A stretch of DNA of 64,000 bases from Pratylenchus scribneri (Eukaryota > Nematoda > Chromadorea > Rhabditida > Pratylenchidae), in contig JAQSEB010000004.1 in NCBI GenBank assembly GCA_030063045.1, positions 2,666,001 to 2,730,000 of the forward strand. The letters run 5' to 3'. The notes beneath the pieces were generated by a model that was given only the letters and a program-made list of their open reading frames with translations, was not told where the DNA came from and did no database searches. Shown here piece by piece: positions 18,384 through 28,867 of this stretch (position 1 is the first letter of the stretch; the number at the start of each line of letters is the position of its first letter). Position numbers and translations under genes: made by a program.

Positions 18384-21300
18384 CGATATGCTCCATTCTT
18401 TTAGCACAAATAATTATTTTAGAAATGATTTTGGGAAAAGTTGAAAAATATTTTTCAAATTGATAAAATGTCAATTTTTAGAGCTTTCGAATGGCATATC
18501 GCTTTCCCAATTTTGCTGATTCTTGCTGGGACAAAAGAATGGACAAATTTTGTTCTAAAACCTCTTTTGCTGATAATAACAATCCAATAATCTGCCAAAT
18601 TTACACCTGTAAAAAGGAAATGAATTTAATTGGGAATGTCTCGTAAGAAATGATTCAATTTACATTGAACATTGAATGAAAATTATAAATTGAGTTTTGT
18701 AGTCCCTATTCCTTGTTATATCTCTTAATATATTATAGAAAAGCAATATTATTGGAAAAGTCACAAAAGTACTCTAAATCGAATTTTAAAAATGACATTG
18801 AGTGATAAAAATCAAATTTTATATAGATTTCCAACGTATAAAACTTTTAGACTTTTCAAACAACATATTGTTTTCCAAAGTTGGTTACTTCCTACAGAGT
18901 TATGGATAAAAGAATGGACTCGTTACTATATTTTTTAAAATTAAATTATTCCCATATTCTTCAAAAACCTCTTTCAGATTGAGTGCAATAATTCAACACC
19001 AAAAACGACTTAACCAAACTAAATCTGAAAAAGGATAGAAATTTGTTTTTAGATTATCCTAAAAATAATTTAATATGTATATTTTGGTGTCATTTAATGG
19101 AAAAATCTCATAAAATGACTATTGGGAACCATTCTTTTCTTATAAACCTAAAAAGAAATAAAAATATTCTAGAAAGAAATAAATTTGCGAAAGTTGTAAA
19201 AGTATTCTTAAATGTATTTTAAAATGCCTTTTTTATTCATTTTTAATAGTAAAGGACTTTGGAGTTTTGAAGTACATATAGCTCTCTAATATAGGTTCTT
19301 TCTTTGATGAGTTATCTCCAAAAAAGAATGAACTTTTCCATATAGGTTTATTTTTCTTAATAATATTTTTTCCAGCTATTTTATTCTTCAAAACCTCTTT
19401 AGGCGACAATAGCAATTCAACAGTATAATTTATCAAATTAAGCTGACAATATTCAAATAGAAACCTGAAAAAATGCGAATTAAATTCTGCTTTATTTTAT
19501 TATTAATCAAGTTATTCAATTTTGTATTGATCATTATTTTTTAGTATTTTTCAATCTTAAAATCAATTATGCCTTTAGGGCCAATTCAAATTTGAATTAA
19601 CGCGGTATTTTTTCCGAAAAGAAATGACGTGGCATTGGAAATTGAATTGACGTGGAAAATACACTACACATTTTTTCAATCGAATTTTACCTCAAGGCTA
19701 TTATCACATCAATTTTCAAACTGTATAATTCTTATACGATTGAAATGAGATGGAAAGTATTTTGATACTAGTATAATTAATCATCTACTATAATAGAATA
19801 GAAACCTATTCAAAGATTAGATTGTCCGTTTGGGGTCTATTTTGGAGATTTTTTAAGCAATTTCTATTAAAATATACTATTTCTATTCAAGCTATAGAAT
19901 GTTATAAAATATCAAATATGAGAGTATTCAGTTAAAAATTGGTTTTCTATCTTAACATTTGGATAAAAGGATGTATGAATATTCAATTATTTTGCCGAAA
20001 TTATTAGATTCTAGATGCTAAAATCAATTTCCTTGCTAAAATAAAATGAATTTGTTAAATATTTTCCTTTTTCCAAATTTCCAATATTTTTTAACAGATT
20101 TATTTCAGGAAAAAATCTTGCCTTTTCCCCTTTGGGGGAAAGGGCAGCAACGAATACAATGTTTTAATGGAAAAAAAGGACGTTTCCCAAAGATTAATGG
20201 AAAATGGCCATATTTTCCTTGGATTTTTTGCTGGAAAATTGAGGGGAAGGTTATGGTGGCCAAATGGATGGATGCAAAAAAAGCCAATTCCCACCGAAAT
20301 GTAGCACTTTGGCATATTGTAGGGAATGAAAGTTGTGGCCTGCCTCTGAGAAGATTCTTATCTTCTGATCAAAAGTTCTTGCGATTCCTTTCAATTACAA
20401 TAAAAGCTTTTAGATTGAAAGACTGGGCGTGTCATATACTGGGAAATTGAACATATTCATTCGAAGGTTTGCACTATATTTTTAAACATTTTCTCCAACC
20501 ATTTTACGATAGGCCTCAATCATTTCATTTTTCAATCCAAAAAGGATCATTTGATTCCCCCATCTGAATCAGAATCCTCTGACAAAAATCCCTCCGGCAC
20601 ATTTCATTTCATCCCTCCATTTGAATTTGAGAAGGAATCCCCAATCCCTTAATCCTTTTAGTAAAATCAAAAAATTCAAATCATTTTTAAGAATAGGATG
20701 GAAATTCATTAATTTTAAAATTATTTAGCTTCAATTCAATAAATTTTCATTGCCCTTAGTTATTATCCTTTTAAAAATTAATTTTTAACTCAAAAAAGGT
20801 TACATCATTTTTAAGGTTTTCATTTTAAATCTTTTAAAAAATTTCCCTTCAAATCAAGTGATTTTTGAATATTGATAAATTTCTAAAAAATTACCTTTTA
20901 TGAAAAATCCTTTCTTTTAATGTTTTAATTTTTTAATAAATTTAAGAATTTGTTATTTAATTCAACGATTCTCAATGAACCAATTATCCATTCCTAAAAA
21001 TTTAGTTTTTCTTCAAGATTTTCATTCATTTTTAAGTTTTTTAAATAATTTAAAAGAATTTGCCCTTCAAATAAGGAACCCTTAAATTCAATTGAGTTTC
21101 ATCGTACCCTTAGATAGTAATTTCTAATTCTCCAATATAAACAAATTTATCGTTCAATATTAAAAATTGCCTTCGAATTCAATTGACTGCCCATAGGCAT
21201 TATCCTTTTTAAAATTTCAATATATCATTAAGGTTTTTTAGCTCGTGGCTTTAGATTTGAATAAATCCAATCGTGTATTTTCAAATGTTCAATTTCATCT

Positions 21301-21418
21301 TTGATTTTTAAATTTTTCCAATATAAGACTATAGTAAGCAGCCCTAAATTTTATGAAAATTTCGATTTGAATATTCAATTTAAAATTTATATTTTTTAGA
21401 TTTTGTCAACTTCATTGC
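18384..21418. other. 3.0-kb AT-rich region inside the Maverick, no gene seen
   Basis: Very AT-rich with many stops in all frames. An ORF of 134 codons at 20046-20450 has no recognisable features. Pieces near 18480-18550 and 18860-18925 resemble host repeat family A (aatggcatatcgctttccc, ataaaagaatggac), so host repeats may have entered the element. Confidence 0.5.
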
Positions 21419-21427
21419 TTTATAAAA
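21419..21427 (+). promoter_or_regulatory. TATA box before the right-end cargo gene
   Basis: TTTATAAAA ending 24 nt before the ATG at 21451. If it is used, the 5' leader would be almost absent. Confidence 0.4.
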
Positions 21428-21450
21428 CTGCCCATCACGCATCGTCGGAC

Positions 21451-22772
21451 ATGAGTACAAAAACCGATGGCGATGAAATCGAAGTGATAAGTGGCCCGGG
21501 GAAAACATCACAAAAAGGTAAGCCAGAGTGGATTTAAATAAATTTTTGTATTAAAAACAGGAAAACGAAAATCATCAACATCAACAGCTACAGGGAAGGC
21601 AAAAAAGGCCAAATTAGATGAAATGGAAACACCAAAACGAGCAAAGGAAGAGATCTCGCCCAAAAGCAAGGATATGACTCAGGCCAAATTGGGTAAAATA
21701 TTAAAATTGGAAAATTAAAATGAAAAATTGCTCGCAGAAATCGCCAAAAATGTTGGGCAAGAGAAGAGCAAGAAAGGAAAGGCTATGAAAAAGGCAAAAG
21801 ATTCAGGTAGAAAAATGGGGAAATTTTTGAATGAAAAATTTGAATTTTCAGAGAGTTCGGAGGATGAAAGCGACTCATCAGATGATTCAGATGATTTGGA
21901 TTTGAGCAGTGATGAAAGTGAATCGAGTGAGGACAGCGATGATTCAGAATCGGCCCAAAGTGATGCCGGCGAAGGAGGCTCAACCGAAAAGAAGAAAACC
22001 AAAAAAGGTGGGGAATTTTGAGTTGAATAAAAATAATTTTTTTAAAATCAGGCCAAATTTACAAAGATTTGCTTCAACCTTCGAACCATGGGCAAATCAT
22101 TCTCGGGCAATGCAAAAATTGCAAAGAGGGTCAAAAAGAAGAACTGGAGCCTATTGTGGCCACCGAGAAAATGGGACTGGTTGCCAAATTCTTCCAATGT
22201 GCCAACTGCCTCAAAGGCAATCAGCAATTGGCAAATGTGGTCAAACAATTCTATGGCAAGGAAGATGACAACCAAATGACCGGTAAGAAATGGGAAGCGA
22301 AAAAAAGATTAAATATCCCTTTCAGCGAATTATCATTATTCCGAAACCGACGATTATAAGGCTTTGTCTCCAAAATACGTCACCATCTTTAGCCAATGCA
22401 AGTACTGTCGGGAGCGACAAGGCCGTTATTGCGAATCTGGTGCCGAATATTGCCGCAAAAAAGTAAAAGTTGAGATTTTTAGTCATCTTAATAATCGAGT
22501 TATAGGGTCCAAAACGCGACACCCAATTTTTGCTCTTGGCTACTTGCACTTCATGCGCATTCGCCAACAAAATGATCCAATCAAAGTACTGGGCCGCATT
22601 TTCGTTGTATGGGAACAAGGATGGTAAGATTTTTTTGAATTTATTCATTTTTATAAAAAATATTTTAGCCAAAGACAAAGACAAGGCCGAGGAAGAATTG
22701 AACAAACTCAAGAAGGAGCTCAAGAAGATGAAGAAGAAGACAAAGAAAGACACCAAGAAGGGAAAGCAATGA
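21451..22772 (+). CDS. Cys-pair (zinc-binding) acidic/lysine-rich cargo protein, 8 exons
   Basis: Exons: 21451-21517, 21561-21692, 21738-21806, 21852-22007, 22052-22282, 22326-22462, 22506-22623, 22669-22772. All junctions are GT-AG and in phase, giving 338 codons with TGA at the end. Residues 1-90 are lysine-rich with likely nuclear-localisation signals (GKRKSSTSTATGKAKKAKLD). About 90-125 is an acidic serine run (ESSEDESDSSDDSDD). About 140-300 is a folded region with paired cysteines: QCKNCK, QCANC, QCKYC, RYCESGAEYC and TCTSC, suggesting two or more zinc sites. The end is a lysine-rich coil (AEEELNKLKKELKKMKK). I do not recognise the family. Intron sizes (about 43-46 bases) match those of the polymerase gene. 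It sits next to the right TIR, where Mavericks often hold variable cargo. A nuclear DNA- or chromatin-binding role is inference. Confidence 0.82.
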
Positions 22773-23310
22773 ATTTTTGAGGAAAGAAGATGAGGGAAAA
22801 AAGCTTGAATTTTGTTAAAGGGGTTATTCAAGTCTTTTAGAGCTATAATGGCTAAAAATTGCCCCCTTCATTACATTTTTGAAAATTGGATAAAATTCAA
22901 TAATAATTTTTGATATTTCATTTCATAATTTTTATTCCATTCCTAACTCATTAATTCAATGGGCAATGTGTAAGTTAATGTTGATTTATTCATCAAATTA
23001 TTCCAGTGACAGGTAATCAAGATCGATTAATTCCCCCAAAAAGAGCGAAAATATTTTTCTTCCCACTTTCCAAATTTCATTGGTAGATTTTTGTCTACTT
23101 CCAATTATGAGGAAAATTTTTATCGACCAATTCATTTTTTATTTCCAAACATTCAAAAGGTGTTGGCTGTCCTTTGCCATTCATTTTTTGGGCTCTCTAC
23201 ATTTAAACCTTTTACCAGTATTTACTCATAGATGTCTATTTCAAATTTTGAAGAAATATATTAATTATTTTAAAAAAATACAAAAAGGTTTAAAATAATT
23301 CATTGTCCTC
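22773..23310. other. Non-coding DNA between cargo gene and right TIR
   Basis: AT-rich. A 72-codon ORF at 23080-23298 is hydrophobic and Phe-rich, with nothing to support it. Confidence 0.4.
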
Positions 23311-23454
23311 ATTTCCAAAATCATCCAAAAGATGTTCGCTCTCCAACCGGGTCCCCCGAGAAACCCGGCTCACCGGGAAATCAAGCCAACATCCATCCAT
23401 TAAGCAAATAGGTATCCGCTTCCAAAAATCGAAATATAGCAGAACAATACTACT
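23311..23454. repeat. Right terminal inverted repeat, 144 bp
   Basis: Exact reverse complement of 4063-4206 as read. It ends in AATACTACT, followed directly by the duplicated ACCCAG at 23455-23460. Confidence 0.96.
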
Positions 23455-23664
23455 ACCCAGTGGCATAATTTTTGATAAGATTTAATTGAATAATACGCAA
23501 AATTCATAATCATTCGGAATAAAATAAATGAATGGGAAGGAAATTGGGGTAAAGAAACGTGGTGATCACTGGGAGAAATATATACGGATCAAAGGTGTGC
23601 AGAATTGCCTTTATTTTAAAATTTCTTGGTTCCGATTTCTTGGCCTCTCCTTTCATTTCATTTT

Positions 23665-26600
23665 TCAATAGACCGGTGTGATGCCATTTTCGCGTTCATA
23701 CTCCCGCCATCGTTGATCATCGCTGGGATGCGTTACGAATCGTTCGCCAACTTCCTTCTCCAAAAGTCGCAAATCGGACCAAAGCTGAATTAAAAAATAT
23801 TAAAATTTACTTATTTTTTATTTTTTTTAAAAATTAAATTCATTATTTTCTAAATTAAATATGGTCAAATGGCAAAAAAATTTAGATATTCAAATGTGCC
23901 AATAAATTATTCATAGAAAATTTCTTATTAGGCGAAAATTTTAAAGCCAGAGGGATTTGTCCATATCTTATGGCCATAAAAAATATCGAAAAGCCTCAAA
24001 TAAAAGGCTCAAATTTTGAAGTATTCATGAAAAAATTTTTGTAAGCTATTAATGGAAAAATTAGATATAAATTGGCCAAGATTTGGCCAAATTTTATGGC
24101 CTCAAAAATATTACAAAATGAAAATTTTTGAACATTAACTAAAACATTTGATTTGATTTGGAAGAAATTGTCAGAAAATTTTCCAAATTTTATGGCCTAA
24201 AAAATGGCCGAAATTTTGACATTCAAAATGTACCTGATAACTTTGAAGCCACAAATGGGCCAACGATTTGGAGACGGTCAGCCGTTTGCTCATTTTTACT
24301 TGCAATAAACTGTTGATGAATTCGATGGCTGCAAAAAATAGAAAAATTATTTAATATTTAATTTTAATTAATAAAAAATTTGAATTTTTTAATTAGAGAA
24401 ATTTACAATATTTCAGTACCCGGGCCATTCGTTTGGCCGTAACTCAACAAAGAAATAGCCAATTTTGGAAGGATATATATATTTAGAAAGTCCAAAATGT
24501 CCTCTAAAATTTTGCATTTTAAAACTGCTTTGAAATCCAATATTTAAAAAGTTACATGTGTTTGAGTGTAATAAACCCAAATTTTTCGGTGGAAAAGTCG
24601 CTTATTTTACAAATTATTTGTAATTTTTAAAAATTGACAAAGCTACTTTTTAGAGGACATTTAGGGCTTTCAAATGGAAAATAGCCTTCCTGTGAATTGG
24701 TTGCTTCCTCTTTGAGTTATGGCCAAAAGGACAGCTCAGATGGAGGAATATAATTCTAGTCTTTTGGCTCATATCTCAATATAGCACAAGCCAATTTTGG
24801 AAGTCATTTTTAGAGGACATTTATGGCTTTCGAAAGACATATCGTTTTACTAAATTGGCTACTTTCTTGTTGAGTTATGGCCAAAGGAATGCTACAACTA
24901 ATTTAATAATAACACCCTAAATTCTCTATTAATGTCCTCGAGGCTATTAATTTACTGAGAGTCCCTCTAGAGGGAGCTCTTAACAGAGAGTGGGGCTTTT
25001 AATAGAGAATTTACGGTAATAGAGAATTTACGGTAATTAATTTCGTCCATTTTAACCTAAATATTTCCAAATAATTATATCCCCGTTTTTTCTCATCAAT
25101 TCTCACCTTCAGCGCTCACTTCCTTCCACGGATTGGGCGGATACATGAATTCGGCATTCTGGATTTGATCATTGATGTCCTCGTCCTCGTTGAAGGGGAA
25201 TGTGCCGGACAAGCTCACGTACACAATCACCCCAACGGACCACATGTCCAACGAGCGGTTGAAGCCTTTGTTAGTGATGAAAATTAAACAACTATTCCCT
25301 CTTATTAGGTCTAATTAGCTCTCCGGGATTATCCAAGCCAACCCAAATCCAGGGATGGCTTCGATTTTTGATTTTTTTTTAGATTTTCTGTCATTTTTGA
25401 CCCTCCGAAATTTCGTTTTTTTTTGAAATTTTTTGACCCTACGAAATTTCGTTTTTTTTTTGAAATTTTTTGACCCGACGAAATTTCGTTTTTTTTTTTG
25501 AAATTTTTTGACCCTACGAAATTTCGTTTTTTTTTTTGAAATTTTTTGACCCTACGAAATTTCGTTTTTTTTTGAAATTTTTTTACCCTACGAAATTTCG
25601 TTTTTTTTTGAAATTTTTTGACCCTCTGAAATTTCATCTTTTTGAAATTTTTTGACCCTACGAAATTTCGTTTTTTTTGAAATTTTTTTACCCTACGAAA
25701 TTTCGTTTTTTTTTTGAAATTTTTGACCCTCCGAAATTTCCTCTTTTTGAAATTTTTTGAACCTCCGAAATTTCGTTTTTTTTTTAATTTTTTGACCCAA
25801 CGAAATTTCGTTTTTTTTTTTTTGAAATTTTTTGACCCTACGAAATTTCGTTTTTTTAAATTATTTTAACCCTCAGAATTTCGATTTTTTTTGAAATTTT
25901 TTGACCCTCCGAAATTTCATCTTTTTAAAATTATTTTAACCTTCAGAATTTCGATTTTTTTTTGAAATTTTTTGACCCTCCGAAATTTCATCTTTTTAAA
26001 ATTATTTTAACCTTCAGAATTTCGATTTTTTTGAAATTTTTTGACCCTACGAAATTTCGTTTTTTTGAAATTTTTTGACCCTCCGAAATTTCATCTTTTT
26101 AAAATTATTTTAACCTTCAGAATTTCGATTTTTTTTGAAATTTTTTGACCCTACGAAATTTCGTTTTTTTGAAATTTTTTGACCCAACGAAATTTCGTAT
26201 TTTGAAATTTTTTTATCCTCCATAATTTCGTTTTTTTGAAATTTTTTGACCATACGAAATTTTGTATTTTCAATTTCTTTATCCTCCGTAATTTCGTTTT
26301 TTTTTTTAAATTATTTTTTTAACCCTCAGAAATCTCGATTTTCTGAAATTTTTAACCCTATGATATTTTAAATTTTTGACCCTACGAAATTTCGTTTTTC
26401 GAGAAATTTTTTACCTTCCGAAATTTCGTTTAATTTTTGATCCTATGAAATTTGCTTTTTCCTCAAAGATAATTTTACCTTTGTTCCGTAACACTTCCGG
26501 TGCCAAATATGCCGGTGTGCCCACAACGGAACGGCGGAATGACCTCTCGCCAATGATGCGGGCAAAGCCAAAATCGCACAACTTTACTTGGGGAAAATCG

Positions 26601-28867
26601 GAATCGGAAGTGAGCAAAATGTTCTCCGGCTTCAGGTCGCAATGCACAATGTTCTGATTGTGCAAATATTGCAGAGAGATGAGAATCTGAAAATACATAT
26701 ACAATATACAATATGAGTTGGCTTTTTTGGGGGAATTTAGATAGGGAATTATGGCTTAAAGGGGTGAATGTTTTTGGAATTTGAATCCATGAATATTAGT
26801 GAAATTTTCTTTTTTTTTCAATTTTTTGCCATTTTTAAACCTAATTTATTGCCAAAAAAAAGTGAATTATATAATACAGGTCCAATATGAGACGGCTTTT
26901 TGGACGAATTTAGATAGGGAATGGCAAAGGTCTAAGAGATGAATGTTTTTGGAATTTGGATCCACAAAAATCGATCAATTTATTCAATTTTTAGTCAATA
27001 ATTTCTTTTAATTCCGATTTTTGATGACTTAAAAATGTAAATTCAATGAAATCCTTTTTTTATTATTTTTTTAAATTTTTTGACATTTTATAATTCTTTT
27101 TATAGGCCTAAAAAGTAAATTTATATTAAATGCCTTAAAATCATGTCTAAACCTAATATAATAAGCGTCTTAATTTTTTAAATCATTTTTCCAAAAATAA
27201 TTTTTCGTTTTTTTAATTATTGTTCAGTCATTTTTAATTCTGATTTATTGCCATAAAAATAGTAATTTTTTGATTATTTAATTCTATTAAAACAAGTCTA
27301 AAACCAACGCCTTAAAATATGCCTAAACCTAAACATTTTATTTTTTCTTAATATTTTTAAAAACGTCAAAATCCCTCAAATTTACCTGATGAACAAGGAA
27401 TTGCGTGATCCGTTCCGATAGCCGGCCCTTCTCCGAGGAGAGAATCCTACAAAAAAATAAAGAAATTATGGTTCCAACTTTTTTTTTCTCACATTTCCAG
27501 CATATCGCCCTTCAACTTTTCCATCACAACAAAAATTCGATCCGGCGTTTCCAACATTTGTTGGAATTCGACGACGCCCGGATGGCGAACTTTTTGCAGA
27601 ATTTCCACCTCCGTTCGAAGGGCTGCCTCTTTGTTTGAAGGGAATTTGAGTTTGTCAATGAGTTTGACCGCAACATGTTTGCCGGATTTACGTTGAATTC
27701 CTGCAAAAAATTTGATATAGAAATTTGGAAAAAATTTGGGAAAATTTGAATTGGATTGCTGAACAAAATTTTTTATACAAAAAATGAGTTAAAAATATTT
27801 CGTTTAAAATTTGCTAATCTTATTCCTTCCTATTTTTGGAGCTTTCAATCTAATGCCTTCCTATTTTTGGAGCTTTCAATCTAATGCCTTCCTATTTTTT
27901 GAGCTTCCAATGTAATGCCTTTCTATTTTGAAGCTTCCAATTTAAGCCTTCCTATTTTTGGAGCTTCCAAACTAATGCCTTCCAATTTTTGGAGCTTCCA
28001 ATCTAATGCCTTCCTAATTTTTGAAGCTGCCAATCTAATGCCTTCCAATTTTTGAAGCTGCCAATCTAATGCCTTCCAATTTTTGAAGCTGCCAATCTAA
28101 TGCCTTCCAATTTTTGAAGCTGCCAATCTAATGCCTTCCAATTTTTGAAGTTGCCAATCTAATGCCTTCCAATTTTTGAAGTTGCCAATCTAATGCCTTT
28201 CAATTTTTGAAGTTGCCAATCTAATGCCTTCCTAATTTTTGAAGCTGCCAATCTAATGCCTTCCAATTTTTGAAGTTGCCAATCTAATGCCTTCCAATTT
28301 TTGAAGTTGCCAATCTAATGCCTTCCTATTTTTGGAACTTCCAATCTAATGCCTTCTTATTTTTGGAGCTTCCAAATTTAAGCCTTCCAATTTTTGAAGC
28401 TGCCAAACTTATGCCTTCCTAATTTTTAAATTTGCCAATCTAATACCTTATTTTTGGGCTCCATTCCCATAAAATGTTACAAATTATTATCCAAAATATG
28501 CACCCACCTCCATAGACGGTGCCAAATTGTCCGGAGCCAAGAATTTCATCAGCAAAAATTTGATAAAGTTGCGAGAATTCCTGCTCCGATTGAATTTGTA
28601 CACCCAAATGGCCAATTTCATGGCCACTTTGACTGTTCGGCACACGTAATCCACCATCTTTATGGCCCATCGAATCGGCACGACCCTCCTTGGTGGATGG
28701 GGCCCCACTCGATTGGGGTGTGACCGGCATCAACGCTTGTTTGATTGCCTGGGCCCATTGGGCGGCATTGGCAGCCGCCGCCCGTAATTGCTTTTCGGGC
28801 GATGTGAATGCCGATGAAATTGTGGCCGATGAAGAGGAGGAACAATCATCGGGTTGAGGAGCGCCGG
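23665..28867 (-). CDS. dkf-2: Protein kinase D exons 13-19: PH C-terminal helix and kinase domain
   Basis: Exon 13 has the PH end ([15 protein letters not shown]) and the glycine loop [11 protein letters not shown] (about 717-727). Exon 14 carries the ATP-binding Lys in [13 protein letters not shown] (about 739) and [12 protein letters not shown]. Exon 16 carries the catalytic loop HCDLKPEN (Asp about 833), DFG (about 854) and the activation loop [18 protein letters not shown] with both PKD phosphosites (Ser about 865 and 869). Exon 17 has [20 protein letters not shown]. Exon 18 has [20 protein letters not shown]. Exon 19 ends GITPVY and TGA at 23665-23667. All catalytic residues are present. 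The C-terminus lacks the SxSVL-type PDZ ligand of vertebrate PKD1/2. Confidence 0.96.

Larger units (their letters stand above)
4063..23454. mobile_element. Complete Maverick/Polinton transposon (19,392 bp)
   Basis: Both ends can be set to the base. The terminal inverted repeats are 144 bp and identical as read. They begin AGTAGTATTGTTCTGC, in keeping with the 5'-AG start usual for Polintons. The 6-bp duplication ACCCAG lies directly outside each end (4057-4062 and 23455-23460), as expected of Polinton integrase. Inside are the family's defining genes: protein-primed DNA polymerase B, retroviral-type integrase, A32-like packaging ATPase, adenain-like protease, and major and minor capsid proteins. 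Extra cargo is a TBP homologue, a PAZ-domain protein and a Cys-pair protein. Identical TIRs and mostly intact genes argue for a young insertion. The major capsid gene carries one in-frame stop, so this copy may not form particles unaided. It lies tail-to-tail with the kinase gene, about 0.2 kb from that gene's stop codon. Confidence 0.97.

Noticed and set aside
20046..20450. 134-codon ORF inside the Maverick
   Set aside because: No recognisable feature, no TATA-like box at the usual distance and overlapping ORFs on the other strand.
4063..23454. Bacteriophage, adenovirus or free giant-virus fragment
   Set aside because: TIRs, a 6-bp target duplication, spliced genes and a chromodomain integrase identify an integrated Maverick/Polinton.
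25329..25637. 102-codon Lys/Phe ORF of repeating 'RRVKKFQKK'
   Set aside because: It is the translation of the 36-bp tandem array.
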